A stretch of 64,000 nucleotides of DNA from Alphaproteobacteria bacterium (GTDB lineage Bacteria; Pseudomonadota; Alphaproteobacteria; Micropepsales; Micropepsaceae): positions 1 through 64,000 of the forward strand of contig JAGWMG010000007.1 in assembly GCA_028871795.1 (NCBI GenBank), in the 5' to 3' direction. The position numbers were made by a program, and so were the translations under genes. The notes below the pieces were generated by a model that did not search any database, was not told the origin of the DNA, and was given only the letters and a program-made list of their open reading frames with translations. Positions 37,639 through 45,496 of the stretch are shown one piece after another. The first letter of the stretch is position 1. Each line of letters starts with the position of its first letter.

Positions 37639-39720
37639 CTACCGGGCTGCCCCGATCGTCCTCAGCACTTCTCCTTCGGTCAGAACTTGCGGCAGCACGA
37701 CTGCGTCGCCGGCGCCGGGCGCATAATAGAGATAGAGCGGCACCCCGGAGCGGCCATGCGCTTCGAGCAGCGCGGTGATCCCGGGATTGCGGTTGGTCCA
37801 ATCGGCGACCAGCAGGGCGATGTGCTTGTCCGCAAACGCGGCGCGCACGGCGGGCCTCGACAAAGCCGCTTCCTCGTTCACTAGGCAGGTGATGCACCAC
37901 GAGGCGGTCGCGTCGACGAACACGGCGCGGCGTGCGCGGCGCAGCACATCGAGGCGCGCGGCGGAATAGGGCTCCGATTTGATGCCCGCGAAGCTGGTCT
38001 GGACCGACGGCGGCGGCGCTCCGCGGCCAACCAAAGTCAGCGCAGACAGCGCACCGATAATCCCGGCAGCCGCGACGAACGTGCCGGCCAGGCGGATCCA
38101 ATCCTTGGCCGTGCGGGTGGCGCCCCACAGCCATAGCGAGACGCCAAGCGCGGCCATCGCGGCCGCTGCGGCGACCAGGCCGTCGCGGTCCACCTGCTGC
38201 GACAACACCCACAACAGCCATGCGGCGGCACCATACATCGGGATCGCGAGAATCTGCTTCAGGCGCAGCATCCAGCCGCCGGGCTTGGGCAGGATGCGAT
38301 GCAGCGCGGGCCACAGGCCCAGCAGCAGGAACGGCAGCGCGAAGCCCAGACCCAGCGCCGCGAACACGGCGACCACGACGGGCGTGGATTGCGTCAGGCC
38401 GTAACCGATGGCGGTTGCCATGAATGGCGCCGTGCAAGGCGCGGCGACGGCCACCGCCAGCACGCCCGTGAAGAACGCGCCGACGAGCCCGCCCCGGCGC
38501 GCCAACCCCTCACCCGCCGCGATCCCCCCGACCTCGAAGACACCCGACAAATTAAGGCCTACCGCGAACATCAAAAGCGCCAGTCCCGCCACCACGACGG
38601 GCTCCTGCAACTGATAGCCCCAGCCGATGGCGGCCCCGCCGGCGCGCAGGGCGACAAGCAGCACGCCGAAAGCCACGAAACTCAGGACGGCGCCGGCGCT
38701 GTAGGCGAAGGATTCCGCGCGCGCCTCGGCGCGGCCCGTATGCCCAGCCAAAGCCAGGGCCTTCATCGCCAGAACCGGCAGTACGCAGGGCATCACGTTG
38801 AGGATCAGCCCGCCGACGAAGGCGAAGAACAGCGCCAGGGCAAAGCCGAGCTGCGCCGCTTCGTCGAACCGCGCCGGCGGCACCGCGCCCGGCGTGGCCT
38901 TCACCACCAACGCCTGCACGGATTTGTCGGCGGAGGTCAGCACCAGCACGCCGTCGAGCGCTTTGCCAAGCTTATTTCCCGTCTGCAGGCGCAACACGAT
39001 GCCGTCTTGCGCAAAGCCGAGCGCTTGCGGCGCGGCGTCCTGTACTTCGCCCGGACGGGCCGGGAAGAACTGCGCGTCCACCGGCCTCGCCTTGCCGGCC
39101 AGCGCGGGCGCGCGCAGGTAAAGGCGAAGGTCGTCGCCGAGCGCAAAACGTGCCGGCCAAGGCGAGGCGACGGGAAGCTTGGCGCGGGCGGCGGCGAACT
39201 GCTCGGCGCCGATCGGATCGGGCGGCGGCGGATTCGATCCGACGAACAGCGTCAGATTCAGCACCGTGTCTTCGGGAATGCAGACCTCGCGGCAGACCAG
39301 CCAATCGACCGCCGCGCTCAGATGCACTTCTTCGCCGGGCTTGGCCTCGGCAGGCGCCTGCAGATCGACCAGCAGCCAGACGTTGTCTTCGTAGCCGTAG
39401 TCCATCAACGGTCCGACCGGGTCGCGATGCGGATAAGGCCATTGGATCGCGCCGGCCTTCCAGCCTGGCGGCAAAGTCCATTTGATCTCGGTCGGCGCGC
39501 CCGCCTCGCCGGGATTGGACCAATAGGTATGCCAGCCGGGGCGTATGGCCTCTTCCAGCGCCACCGTGAGCTTGCCGCCGGGCGCAACCTCGTCGTGCTC
39601 GGCGATCAGCCGGGCGTGGACCTTCGGCGCCTGGTCGATCTGGGCCGCGGCCGGAGCCAGAGCCGCCAGCAGGACAAGGAGCGAGAACCGGAAGAGCCGC
39701 ATCGCCATGGCGCCGCTCAT
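37639..39720 (-). CDS. DsbD/ScsB-like thiol-disulfide interchange membrane protein
   Basis: This membrane reductase, about 693 residues, passes electrons from cytoplasmic thioredoxin to periplasmic proteins. A signal peptide (LLVLLAALAPAAAQ) leads an N-terminal periplasmic DsbD-alpha-like domain with the pair LVCREVCIPED. Eight transmembrane helices of the CcdA/DsbD-beta type follow (conserved NVMPCVLPVLAMKAL and AAPCTAPFMATAIGYG, each with a redox Cys). A C-terminal thioredoxin domain carries WCITC. The start is uncertain among closely spaced ATGs at 39720, 39708 and 39702. It is the ScsB/DsbD type; partners are not nearby. Confidence 0.9.
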   Translation of the reverse strand: MSGAMAMRLFRFSLLVLLAALAPAAAQIDQAPKVHARLIAEHDEVAPGGKLTVALEEAIRPGWHTYWSNPGEAGAPTEIKWTLPPGWKAGAIQWPYPHRDPVGPLMDYGYEDNVWLLVDLQAPAEAKPGEEVHLSAAVDWLVCREVCIPEDTVLNLTLFVGSNPPPPDPIGAEQFAAARAKLPVASPWPARFALGDDLRLYLRAPALAGKARPVDAQFFPARPGEVQDAAPQALGFAQDGIVLRLQTGNKLGKALDGVLVLTSADKSVQALVVKATPGAVPPARFDEAAQLGFALALFFAFVGGLILNVMPCVLPVLAMKALALAGHTGRAEARAESFAYSAGAVLSFVAFGVLLVALRAGGAAIGWGYQLQEPVVVAGLALLMFAVGLNLSGVFEVGGIAAGEGLARRGGLVGAFFTGVLAVAVAAPCTAPFMATAIGYGLTQSTPVVVAVFAALGLGFALPFLLLGLWPALHRILPKPGGWMLRLKQILAIPMYGAAAWLLWVLSQQVDRDGLVAAAAAMAALGVSLWLWGATRTAKDWIRLAGTFVAAAGIIGALSALTLVGRGAPPPSVQTSFAGIKSEPYSAARLDVLRRARRAVFVDATASWCITCLVNEEAALSRPAVRAAFADKHIALLVADWTNRNPGITALLEAHGRSGVPLYLYYAPGAGDAVVLPQVLTEGEVLRTIGAAR

Positions 39721-39814
39721 AGCCTGCCCGGCGGACTTCCGCCAGCCGTACGACCAAGCCCTCGCGCGAAGGTGAAGGATTGCGCTAGTTTCCGCCCGAA
39801 GTACGGGGCATTCC

Positions 39815-40375
39815 ATGCGCATCACGGGAGGCATATTCGGGGGCCGCGCGCTCGTGGCGCCCAGCGACGACCGCGTGCGTCCGACGTCGGACAAGGTGCG
39901 CCAGGCGATCTTCAACATCCTTCTCCACAACGATTTCGGCGTGACGCTGCAAGGCGCGCGCGCCGCCGACCTGTTCGCCGGAACCGGGGCGCTGGGCATC
40001 GAGGCACTGAGCCGCGGCGCGTCTTTCTGCCTGTTCGTGGACGACGCCGCCGAAAGCCGCGCCGTCATCCGCCAGAACGTCGAGGCGCTGGCGCTGACCG
40101 GCGCCAGCAAGATCTGGCGGCGCGACGCCACCAAGCTCGGACCGATGGCGGCGGGCGCCGGCGGGCCGTTCGAACTCGTCTTCCTCGACCCGCCTTACCG
40201 CAAGGGACTGATCGCGCCCGCATTGGCGAGCCTGCGCCAGGACGGCTGGCTGGCGGATGGCGCCGTGCTGGTGGCCGAGGCGGCCGCGGACGATGACAAT
40301 CCGTGTACGGACGTATTCGTCCGGCTCGGCGACCGTATCTACGGCGACACGCGGGTGTTATTCCTCAGGGCGTGA
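39815..40375 (+). CDS. rsmD: 16S rRNA (guanine(966)-N(2))-methyltransferase RsmD
   Basis: This 186-residue SAM-dependent methyltransferase modifies G966 of 16S rRNA. The N-terminal MRITGGIFGGRAL and the RPTSDKVRQAIFNIL loop are RsmD hallmarks. The SAM-binding motif is ADLFAGTGALGIEALSRGA and the catalytic motif is VFLDPPY. The length is normal. It ends 10 bp before a broken copy of the mutL 3' end and is convergent with the toxin-antitoxin pair. Confidence 0.95.
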   Translation: MRITGGIFGGRALVAPSDDRVRPTSDKVRQAIFNILLHNDFGVTLQGARAADLFAGTGALGIEALSRGASFCLFVDDAAESRAVIRQNVEALALTGASKIWRRDATKLGPMAAGAGGPFELVFLDPPYRKGLIAPALASLRQDGWLADGAVLVAEAAADDDNPCTDVFVRLGDRIYGDTRVLFLRA

Positions 40376-40384
40376 TAACTTCCC

Positions 40385-40470
40385 TTAACGCCGCCCGAAC
40401 AGTTTTTCTATATCCGCCAGTTTCAGCTCCACATAGGTCGGCCTACCGTGATGACATCGACAAGAGCGGG
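40385..40470 (-). pseudogene. Duplicated 3' end of mutL
   Basis: On the minus strand this piece reads [20 protein letters not shown] then EKLFGRR and stop, which is the MutL C-terminus. The intact gene ends [18 protein letters not shown] then EKLFGRR. Over the 61 bp at 40390-40450 I count 10 mismatches against 41164-41224. It begins directly after the antitoxin stop. With the intact copy it brackets the toxin-antitoxin pair as diverged direct repeats. Confidence 0.85.
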
Positions 40471-40842
40471 TCAGACCAACTCGTCCATGTCGATTTCAAG
40501 GGTGTGGGCGAGCTTCTTCAGCACAACGGCGCTTCCGGGTTTTGTGCCATTCTCGATCTCCGAAAGGTACGGCGCCGAAACGCCCGCCGCGCGCGCCAGC
40601 GCGTTGAGGCCCAGACCGCGATACTCGCGCCAGATACGCAAAGCGTTCTCGCCCCGGCGAACACGGCGGTAGAGCGCCGCCGGAAGCGCGTCGTCCTTGT
40701 CCACAACGGCACGCGCCAAGGAGCGCCGCAGGGCCGTGCGGTCGGCGGTATCGTCCAGACGGCCGAGGATCATCTCCCAATCGGCGCGTGCCAGTGTCAC
40801 CGTCTCCTTGGTGGTAGCGACAGGTTTCGGCATCTTGTTCAT
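40471..40842 (-). CDS. HigA-like antitoxin (XRE-family HTH)
   Basis: This 123-residue protein has a central helix-turn-helix of the Cro/C1 type ([34 protein letters not shown], given here in parts: [15 protein letters not shown] and [10 protein letters not shown]) and an N-terminal extension typical of antitoxins paired with RelE-like toxins. Its start overlaps the toxin stop (ATGA), so it is translated after the toxin from the same mRNA. It should neutralise the toxin and repress the operon. It lies inside the segment bracketed by the two mutL tails. Confidence 0.82.
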   Translation of the reverse strand: MNKMPKPVATTKETVTLARADWEMILGRLDDTADRTALRRSLARAVVDKDDALPAALYRRVRRGENALRIWREYRGLGLNALARAAGVSAPYLSEIENGTKPGSAVVLKKLAHTLEIDMDELV

Positions 40843-41117
40843 CGGTACACGCTTCCTCTCACATCGACGAGAACGACGCGCATTTCATCGGCGCCGCGGT
40901 CAAGCCGGTACACGGCGCGCCAGTCGCCCTGCCGCAACCGGAAAGCATCCTTCGTGCCTTTCATGGCCTCCACATTCGGATGTCTGGCGAACGGATCGGC
41001 CGCAATTCGCTCCAGCCGCTTCAGGAGCGCTTCCGCCGCCCTCGCCGTCATCCGGTCGAGACCTTTGCGCGCAGCCTTTTCCAGCAACAGCCGCATGGAA
41101 GAATGGTATTCGCTCAT
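40839..41117 (-). CDS. RelE/HigB-like mRNA interferase toxin
   Basis: This 92-residue protein has the RelE/ParE-superfamily pattern: helix LLLEKAARKGLDRM followed by the beta-sheet core LKRLERIAAD, DAFRLRQGDWRAVYRL and [14 protein letters not shown], with basic residues (Arg, Lys) on the sheet as expected for RNA cleavage. The ATG at 41117 is chosen over an upstream extension that lies inside the mutL 3' region. The order is toxin first, then antitoxin (HigBA-like). It starts 42 bp after the mutL stop. Confidence 0.82.
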   Translation of the reverse strand: MSEYHSSMRLLLEKAARKGLDRMTARAAEALLKRLERIAADPFARHPNVEAMKGTKDAFRLRQGDWRAVYRLDRGADEMRVVLVDVRGSVYR

Positions 41118-41158
41118 AGCGAACAAGTCAAGCGACAGAACATAATCGACGGCGGCGC

Positions 41159-42922
41159 CTACCGCCGCCCGAACAGTTTTTCGATGTCGGAGAGTTTTAA
41201 CTCCACGTAGGTTGGCCTTCCGTGGTTGCATTGGCCGGAGTGGGGCGTGGATTCCATCTCGCGCAGCAGCGCGTTCATCTCCTCGGCGGTAAGGCGGCGG
41301 CCGGCGCGCACCGAGGTGTGGCAGGCGAGCGTGCCGGCGACGTCCTGAAGGCGTTCCTTCAGCGACAAGGCCGAGCCGGTCTCGGCGATGTCGTCGGCGA
41401 GATCGCGCATCAATCCCTTCAAATCCATCCGGCCGAGCATGGCGGGCACTTCGCGCACCACCACCGCGTCGGGGCCGAACGGCTCCACGATCAGCCCGAA
41501 CGCGGCGAGGTCAGAGGCGCGGCCGGTGAGGCGCTCGACCTCGGCGGGATCGAGGCTCACCACTTCGGGAACGAGCAGCGGCTGGCGCGCGATGGCGCCC
41601 TCCTCCAGCGCCCGCTTCATCTTCTCGTAGGTGAGGCGCTCGTGCGCGGCGTGCTGGTCGACGATGACGATGCCGTCGGCGGTCTGCGCCACGATGTAGG
41701 TCTCGTGCAATTGCGCCCGTGCCGCGCCCAGCGGACTGTCCGTGGGCGGAGTTTCGGTTTCGACGCGGGCGGACGGCGCGTCGAACAGCGGCGACTGGAA
41801 ATCGCGCGCGGGATCGTACGCAGCAGAGGTCGCGCGATAAGCGGGCGGCTCGGCATACCCCGTGTGTGGGCGCAGCGCCGCCAGCGCCTCGCCCGCCACC
41901 GTGGTGGACGCCTTGTGGCCGGCCTCGTGCAGCGCCCGCTTGAGCGCGGAAACGATCAGTGCGCGCACCAGGCCCGCGTCGCGGAAACGCACTTCGGTCT
42001 TGGCGGGATGCACGTTGACGTCGACGAAAACCGGATCGCATTCGACGAACAGCGCCAGCGCCGGATGGCGGTCGCGCGTCAGGAAATCGGCGTAGGCTCC
42101 GCGCACCGCGCCGACCAGCAGCTTGTCGCGCACCGGCCGGCCGTTGACGAATAGGAACTGCATCTGCGCGTTGCCGCGGTTGTAGGTGGGCACCCCCGCA
42201 TATCCGTGCACGCGCACGTCTTCGCGCGCGGCTTGGACCGGCACCGCGTTGTCGGCGAATTCGCCCCCCATGATGCGCGAAAGCCGCTTCAAGCGACCCG
42301 CAAACAGATCGGCTTCCGCCGGCAGGTCGAGCACGCGCCTGCCGTCCAGCGTCAGCGTGAAGGCGACGTCGGCGCGCGCCATCGCCAGCCGTTTGACGAT
42401 GTCCGTGGTGGCTATGTCTTCCGAGCGCGCGGATTTGAGGAATTTCAGCCGCGCCGGCGTCGCGAAGAACAGCTCACGCACTTCGACCCGCGTGCCGGTC
42501 TGGCCCTTGGCGAGGAAACCCGCCGGCATCGCCGAGGAGGCGCGCCCGCCGTCCACGCGAATCTCGTGCGCTTCGCCCTTCTGCACGCGGCTGACGATCG
42601 AAAGGCGCGCCACGGCGCCGATGGACGGCAACGCCTCGCCGCGAAACCCCATCGTCACGATGTGCGAGAGGTCGTCGCCGCCGAGCTTGGAGGTGGCATG
42701 GCGCTCCACCGCGAGGACGAGATCGTCCGCCGCCATGCCCTCGCCGTCGTCCTCCACCAGCACCAGGTCGCAGCCGCCGTTGGCAGCGGCGACGTCGATG
42801 CGCCCGGCGCCCGCGTCGAGCGCGTTCTCGACCAGTTCCTTGACCGCGCTGGCCGGACGTTCGACCACCTCGCCCGCGGCAATGCGGTTGATGGTGCCTT
42901 CTGCGAGACGGCGGATCTTCAT
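41159..42922 (-). CDS. mutL: DNA mismatch repair protein MutL
   Basis: This 587-residue protein coordinates mismatch repair downstream of MutS. The GHKL ATPase domain has motif [29 protein letters not shown]-type sequence at the N-terminus, motif [15 protein letters not shown], and motif [19 protein letters not shown]. The C-terminal dimerisation domain includes [16 protein letters not shown] and ends [13 protein letters not shown]. It lacks the DQHA(X)2E(X)4E endonuclease context check: [12 protein letters not shown] is present, so an endonuclease-type MutL is likely. Its last about 60 bp are duplicated beyond the toxin-antitoxin pair. Confidence 0.96.
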   Translation of the reverse strand: MKIRRLAEGTINRIAAGEVVERPASAVKELVENALDAGAGRIDVAAANGGCDLVLVEDDGEGMAADDLVLAVERHATSKLGGDDLSHIVTMGFRGEALPSIGAVARLSIVSRVQKGEAHEIRVDGGRASSAMPAGFLAKGQTGTRVEVRELFFATPARLKFLKSARSEDIATTDIVKRLAMARADVAFTLTLDGRRVLDLPAEADLFAGRLKRLSRIMGGEFADNAVPVQAAREDVRVHGYAGVPTYNRGNAQMQFLFVNGRPVRDKLLVGAVRGAYADFLTRDRHPALALFVECDPVFVDVNVHPAKTEVRFRDAGLVRALIVSALKRALHEAGHKASTTVAGEALAALRPHTGYAEPPAYRATSAAYDPARDFQSPLFDAPSARVETETPPTDSPLGAARAQLHETYIVAQTADGIVIVDQHAAHERLTYEKMKRALEEGAIARQPLLVPEVVSLDPAEVERLTGRASDLAAFGLIVEPFGPDAVVVREVPAMLGRMDLKGLMRDLADDIAETGSALSLKERLQDVAGTLACHTSVRAGRRLTAEEMNALLREMESTPHSGQCNHGRPTYVELKLSDIEKLFGRR

Positions 42923-42951
42923 GGGCGCAGTGTAGCGGATTCGGGGAATTT

Positions 42952-42973
42952 CTTCCCTTTTGAAAGGGGGAAG
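42952..42973. repeat. Short GC hairpin between mutL and the M16 gene
   Basis: CTTCCC at 42952-42957 pairs with GGGAAG at 42968-42973 around a small TTTTGAAAGG centre. It lies 5 bp before the M16 stop and 30 bp upstream of the mutL start, in a position that fits a weak terminator for the M16 transcript or a REP-like hairpin. A related hairpin occurs at 49417-49430. Confidence 0.3.
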
Positions 42974-42977
42974 TCGA

Positions 42978-44321
42978 TCATTGCGAGGCGGGCAGCAGAT
43001 ACGCGCTCACCGATTCCGCCTTGACCAGACTGGCCGCGGCGGCCTTGCGCACATCGCCGCGCGTCACCGCCTGAATGCGTTGAGGCCATTGCTGCACGTC
43101 GAATACGGTCAGCCCGATCGCCAGCGCCCGGCCGTACGCCGACGCCATCTCGAACGGACTGTCGCGGCGAAACGCGGCGCCGGCGACGAGTTGTGCCTTG
43201 GCGCGCGTCAACTCCGCCGCCGTCGGCGGGCGGCGCAGATATGGCGCAACAACGTCGTCGACGGCGCGTTCCAGCGTTTCCGGCGAGACGCCGGGACGCA
43301 GCCTGGCCGTCACGGCGAACACGCCCGCGTCGCGCGTATAGCCGTCATAGGCGGCGCCGGCGTCGGTGGCGAGCTTGCGCTCCACGACCAGCCGGCGATA
43401 GAGCGCGGAGGCGGCATCGCCTCCCAGCAGCTTGGCCAGAACCTCAAGCGTCTCGGCGCGTCCGGGCGCCGCTTCCGCATAGCCCTGGACGCGATAAAGG
43501 CGCAGGAACATCGCCGCCTTCACGTTCTTGCGGGCGATGACGAGATGCGTCTCGCCAAGCCGCGGCGGCTGCGCGTAATCGGCGCGCGCGATCAGTTCGC
43601 GGGCGGGCAACGGCCCGAACTCCGATTCCGCTGCGGCGCGCACGTCGTCCGCCGTCACGTCGCCGGCTACGACCAGGATGGCGTTGTTGGGCGCGTAATG
43701 GCGCCTGTAGAAATCCTCGGCCTCGGCGCGGCCGATATGGCGGATCTCGTCGGGCCAGCCGATCACCGGCCGTCCATAGGGATGGGACAGATACAGCGCC
43801 GCTTCGGCCTGCTCGGCCGTCAGCGCTTCGGGATCGTCGTCGACGCGCAGGCGGCGCTGCGCCAGCATCATCTCGCGTCCGGCGCCGACGGCCGCATCCG
43901 AAAGATCGAGATTCGTCATCCGATCCGCCTCCAGATGCATGACGAGGCGCAGCTTGTCCTTGGCGATCTGCTCGTGGAAGACGGTGTAGTCGTGGGTCGT
44001 GAAGGCGCCGTCGTCGCCGCCATTGCGCGCGATGGTCTGCGAGAACCCGTCCGCCGGCAGCGCCCGCGTGCCGCGGAACATCATGTGCTCGAGGAAATAG
44101 GCCAGGCCCGAAACGCCGGGCGGATCGTCCACGGCGCCGGTCTTGAACCAGATCATCTGGGTGAACACCGGCGCGCGGTGATCGGGCACCACCACGACCT
44201 GCAGGCCGTTCTGCATCACGAACTGGAACGCCTTGGGCGCCGACGCCGCGCGCGCTTCCGCGCCGAGCAGGAGCAGCGCACAGACTGCGAACAGGGAAAT
44301 TGCCTTCGACAGGGCGGTCAC
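42978..44321 (-). CDS. M16 peptidase-family protein, probably catalytically inactive
   Basis: This 447-residue secreted protein belongs to the M16B (pitrilysin/processing-peptidase-like) family. It has a signal peptide ([19 protein letters not shown]) and the normal two-domain layout. The zinc motif HxxEH is altered: the first His is Tyr75 (Y-F-L-E78-H79), while Glu and the second His remain. The distal glutamate segment, usually ExER followed by VVxxE, reads [13 protein letters not shown], so the third zinc ligand also appears lost (Gly146/Gly148). It starts at a GTG. Related organisms usually carry two adjacent M16 genes, one active; only this one is seen here. It may be a pseudoenzyme scaffold. 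Confidence 0.85.
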   Translation of the reverse strand: MTALSKAISLFAVCALLLLGAEARAASAPKAFQFVMQNGLQVVVVPDHRAPVFTQMIWFKTGAVDDPPGVSGLAYFLEHMMFRGTRALPADGFSQTIARNGGDDGAFTTHDYTVFHEQIAKDKLRLVMHLEADRMTNLDLSDAAVGAGREMMLAQRRLRVDDDPEALTAEQAEAALYLSHPYGRPVIGWPDEIRHIGRAEAEDFYRRHYAPNNAILVVAGDVTADDVRAAAESEFGPLPARELIARADYAQPPRLGETHLVIARKNVKAAMFLRLYRVQGYAEAAPGRAETLEVLAKLLGGDAASALYRRLVVERKLATDAGAAYDGYTRDAGVFAVTARLRPGVSPETLERAVDDVVAPYLRRPPTAAELTRAKAQLVAGAAFRRDSPFEMASAYGRALAIGLTVFDVQQWPQRIQAVTRGDVRKAAAASLVKAESVSAYLLPASQ

Positions 44322-44398
44322 GACGCTTCGATCCCCTCCGCACTCAGTACGAGGCGCGCGTCTCTCTCATTTGCCGCAGGACGAGAGGCCGGACGCTC

Positions 44399-44989
44399 CT
44401 AGAACCAGTCGAACCAACCGTCGAACCAACCGCTCTTACTTTCCTCGGGTTTGGGAGCTTCGGGCTTTTGCTCCTGCGCGGGCGCCTGGCCGGCCTTTTG
44501 GGCCGCGATGCGTTTGGCCTCGGCATCGGCATCGACGACCTTGCCGGGTTCGCTCGTCGGACCCTTCCAGAAGAGAATTTCGTCGGTGAAGCTGTCGTCG
44601 GCTCCCAGCATCGACTTGCGGTCGGATTGCAGATGCTGGCGGATGGCCGGATCGGCATTGGCGAACCCGGCATTGGCCAACAGCAGCTTCTCGCCCTCGC
44701 TGGCGTCGCCCGGGATATTGGAGGCGATCGTCGCCGGATCGCTGCCGAACAGGGCCGCCTCCGCCGTGTCGGCGGGCTCCGTCTGGTTGGTCGGCGCGGC
44801 GCCGGGCCTCGGCGGCTTCAGATTATAGTCGGGCGGCACCACCAGCGGCGCTTTCGTCAGCACGGCGAACTCGTCGGGCGAGGCCTTCTCGAGGCCGGCG
44901 GCATCGCGGATGGTTTGACAGCCGCTTAGCGCCAGACCCACGCCGACCAAGACGGCGGCACGCACGACGTGCGGCGAACGAATGTTCAT
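44399..44989 (-). CDS. DUF3035 family lipoprotein
   Basis: This 196-residue lipoprotein has a lipobox LALSGC after a hydrophobic signal. The mature region carries the family pattern SPDEFAVLTKAPLVVPPDYNLKPPRPG, then low-complexity Ala/Pro/Glu and a Trp-rich tail (GWFDGWFDWF). DUF3035 proteins sit between lspA and an M16 peptidase in many Alphaproteobacteria, as here. They are predicted outer-membrane lipoproteins of unknown function. The gene starts 3 bp after the lspA stop. Confidence 0.9.
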   Translation of the reverse strand: MNIRSPHVVRAAVLVGVGLALSGCQTIRDAAGLEKASPDEFAVLTKAPLVVPPDYNLKPPRPGAAPTNQTEPADTAEAALFGSDPATIASNIPGDASEGEKLLLANAGFANADPAIRQHLQSDRKSMLGADDSFTDEILFWKGPTSEPGKVVDADAEAKRIAAQKAGQAPAQEQKPEAPKPEESKSGWFDGWFDWF

Positions 44990-44992
44990 AGG

Positions 44993-45496
44993 CTACTCCT
45001 TGCCGGTTTCGCTTTGCGGCGTCTCGGGCTTCAATAACGCATCGTACAACAAACCCACGACGCCGAAAGTGATCGCGGCGTCCGCGACGTTGAAGACATA
45101 CCAGTCGTAGCCAAAGCCGTAAAAGTGGAAAAAGTCGGCGACCGTGCCGTAAACCAAGCGGTCGATGAGATTGCTCAGCGCGCCCCCGATCACCAGCCCC
45201 AGCGCAATGGCCGGGGTGCGGTGCTTCACCAGCCACAACCACCAGCCCAGGATGCCTATGGCAACAAGCTGAAATGTCGCCAGAATCACGGTTCCCTCCG
45301 GCCCGCTGGCCGGAAACAGCCCAAAACTGACGCCCGGGTTCCACAGCATCACAAGATTAAAAAAAGGCAAGACGGACACCGACTGGCCGGGGCCCATATG
45401 CACGAAGCCGAACTCGTATAGCATCAAGAGCTTGGTGCCCTGGTCGAGGACGAGGGCGGCCGCGGCGGCCGCGAGCCCGATGTCGCGCGTTCTCAT
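44993..45496 (-). CDS. lspA: Lipoprotein signal peptidase (signal peptidase II)
   Basis: This 167-residue, four-helix aspartyl protease cleaves signal peptides of prolipoproteins. The N-terminus has the LVLDQGTK motif. The catalytic pair is in GGALSNLIDRLVYGTVADF (first Asp) and VFNVADAAITFG (second Asp). The ATG at 45494-45496 overlaps the ileS stop, so the two are coupled, as is usual in proteobacteria. The adjacent DUF3035 lipoprotein is a likely substrate. Confidence 0.95.
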   Translation of the reverse strand: MRTRDIGLAAAAAALVLDQGTKLLMLYEFGFVHMGPGQSVSVLPFFNLVMLWNPGVSFGLFPASGPEGTVILATFQLVAIGILGWWLWLVKHRTPAIALGLVIGGALSNLIDRLVYGTVADFFHFYGFGYDWYVFNVADAAITFGVVGLLYDALLKPETPQSETGKE

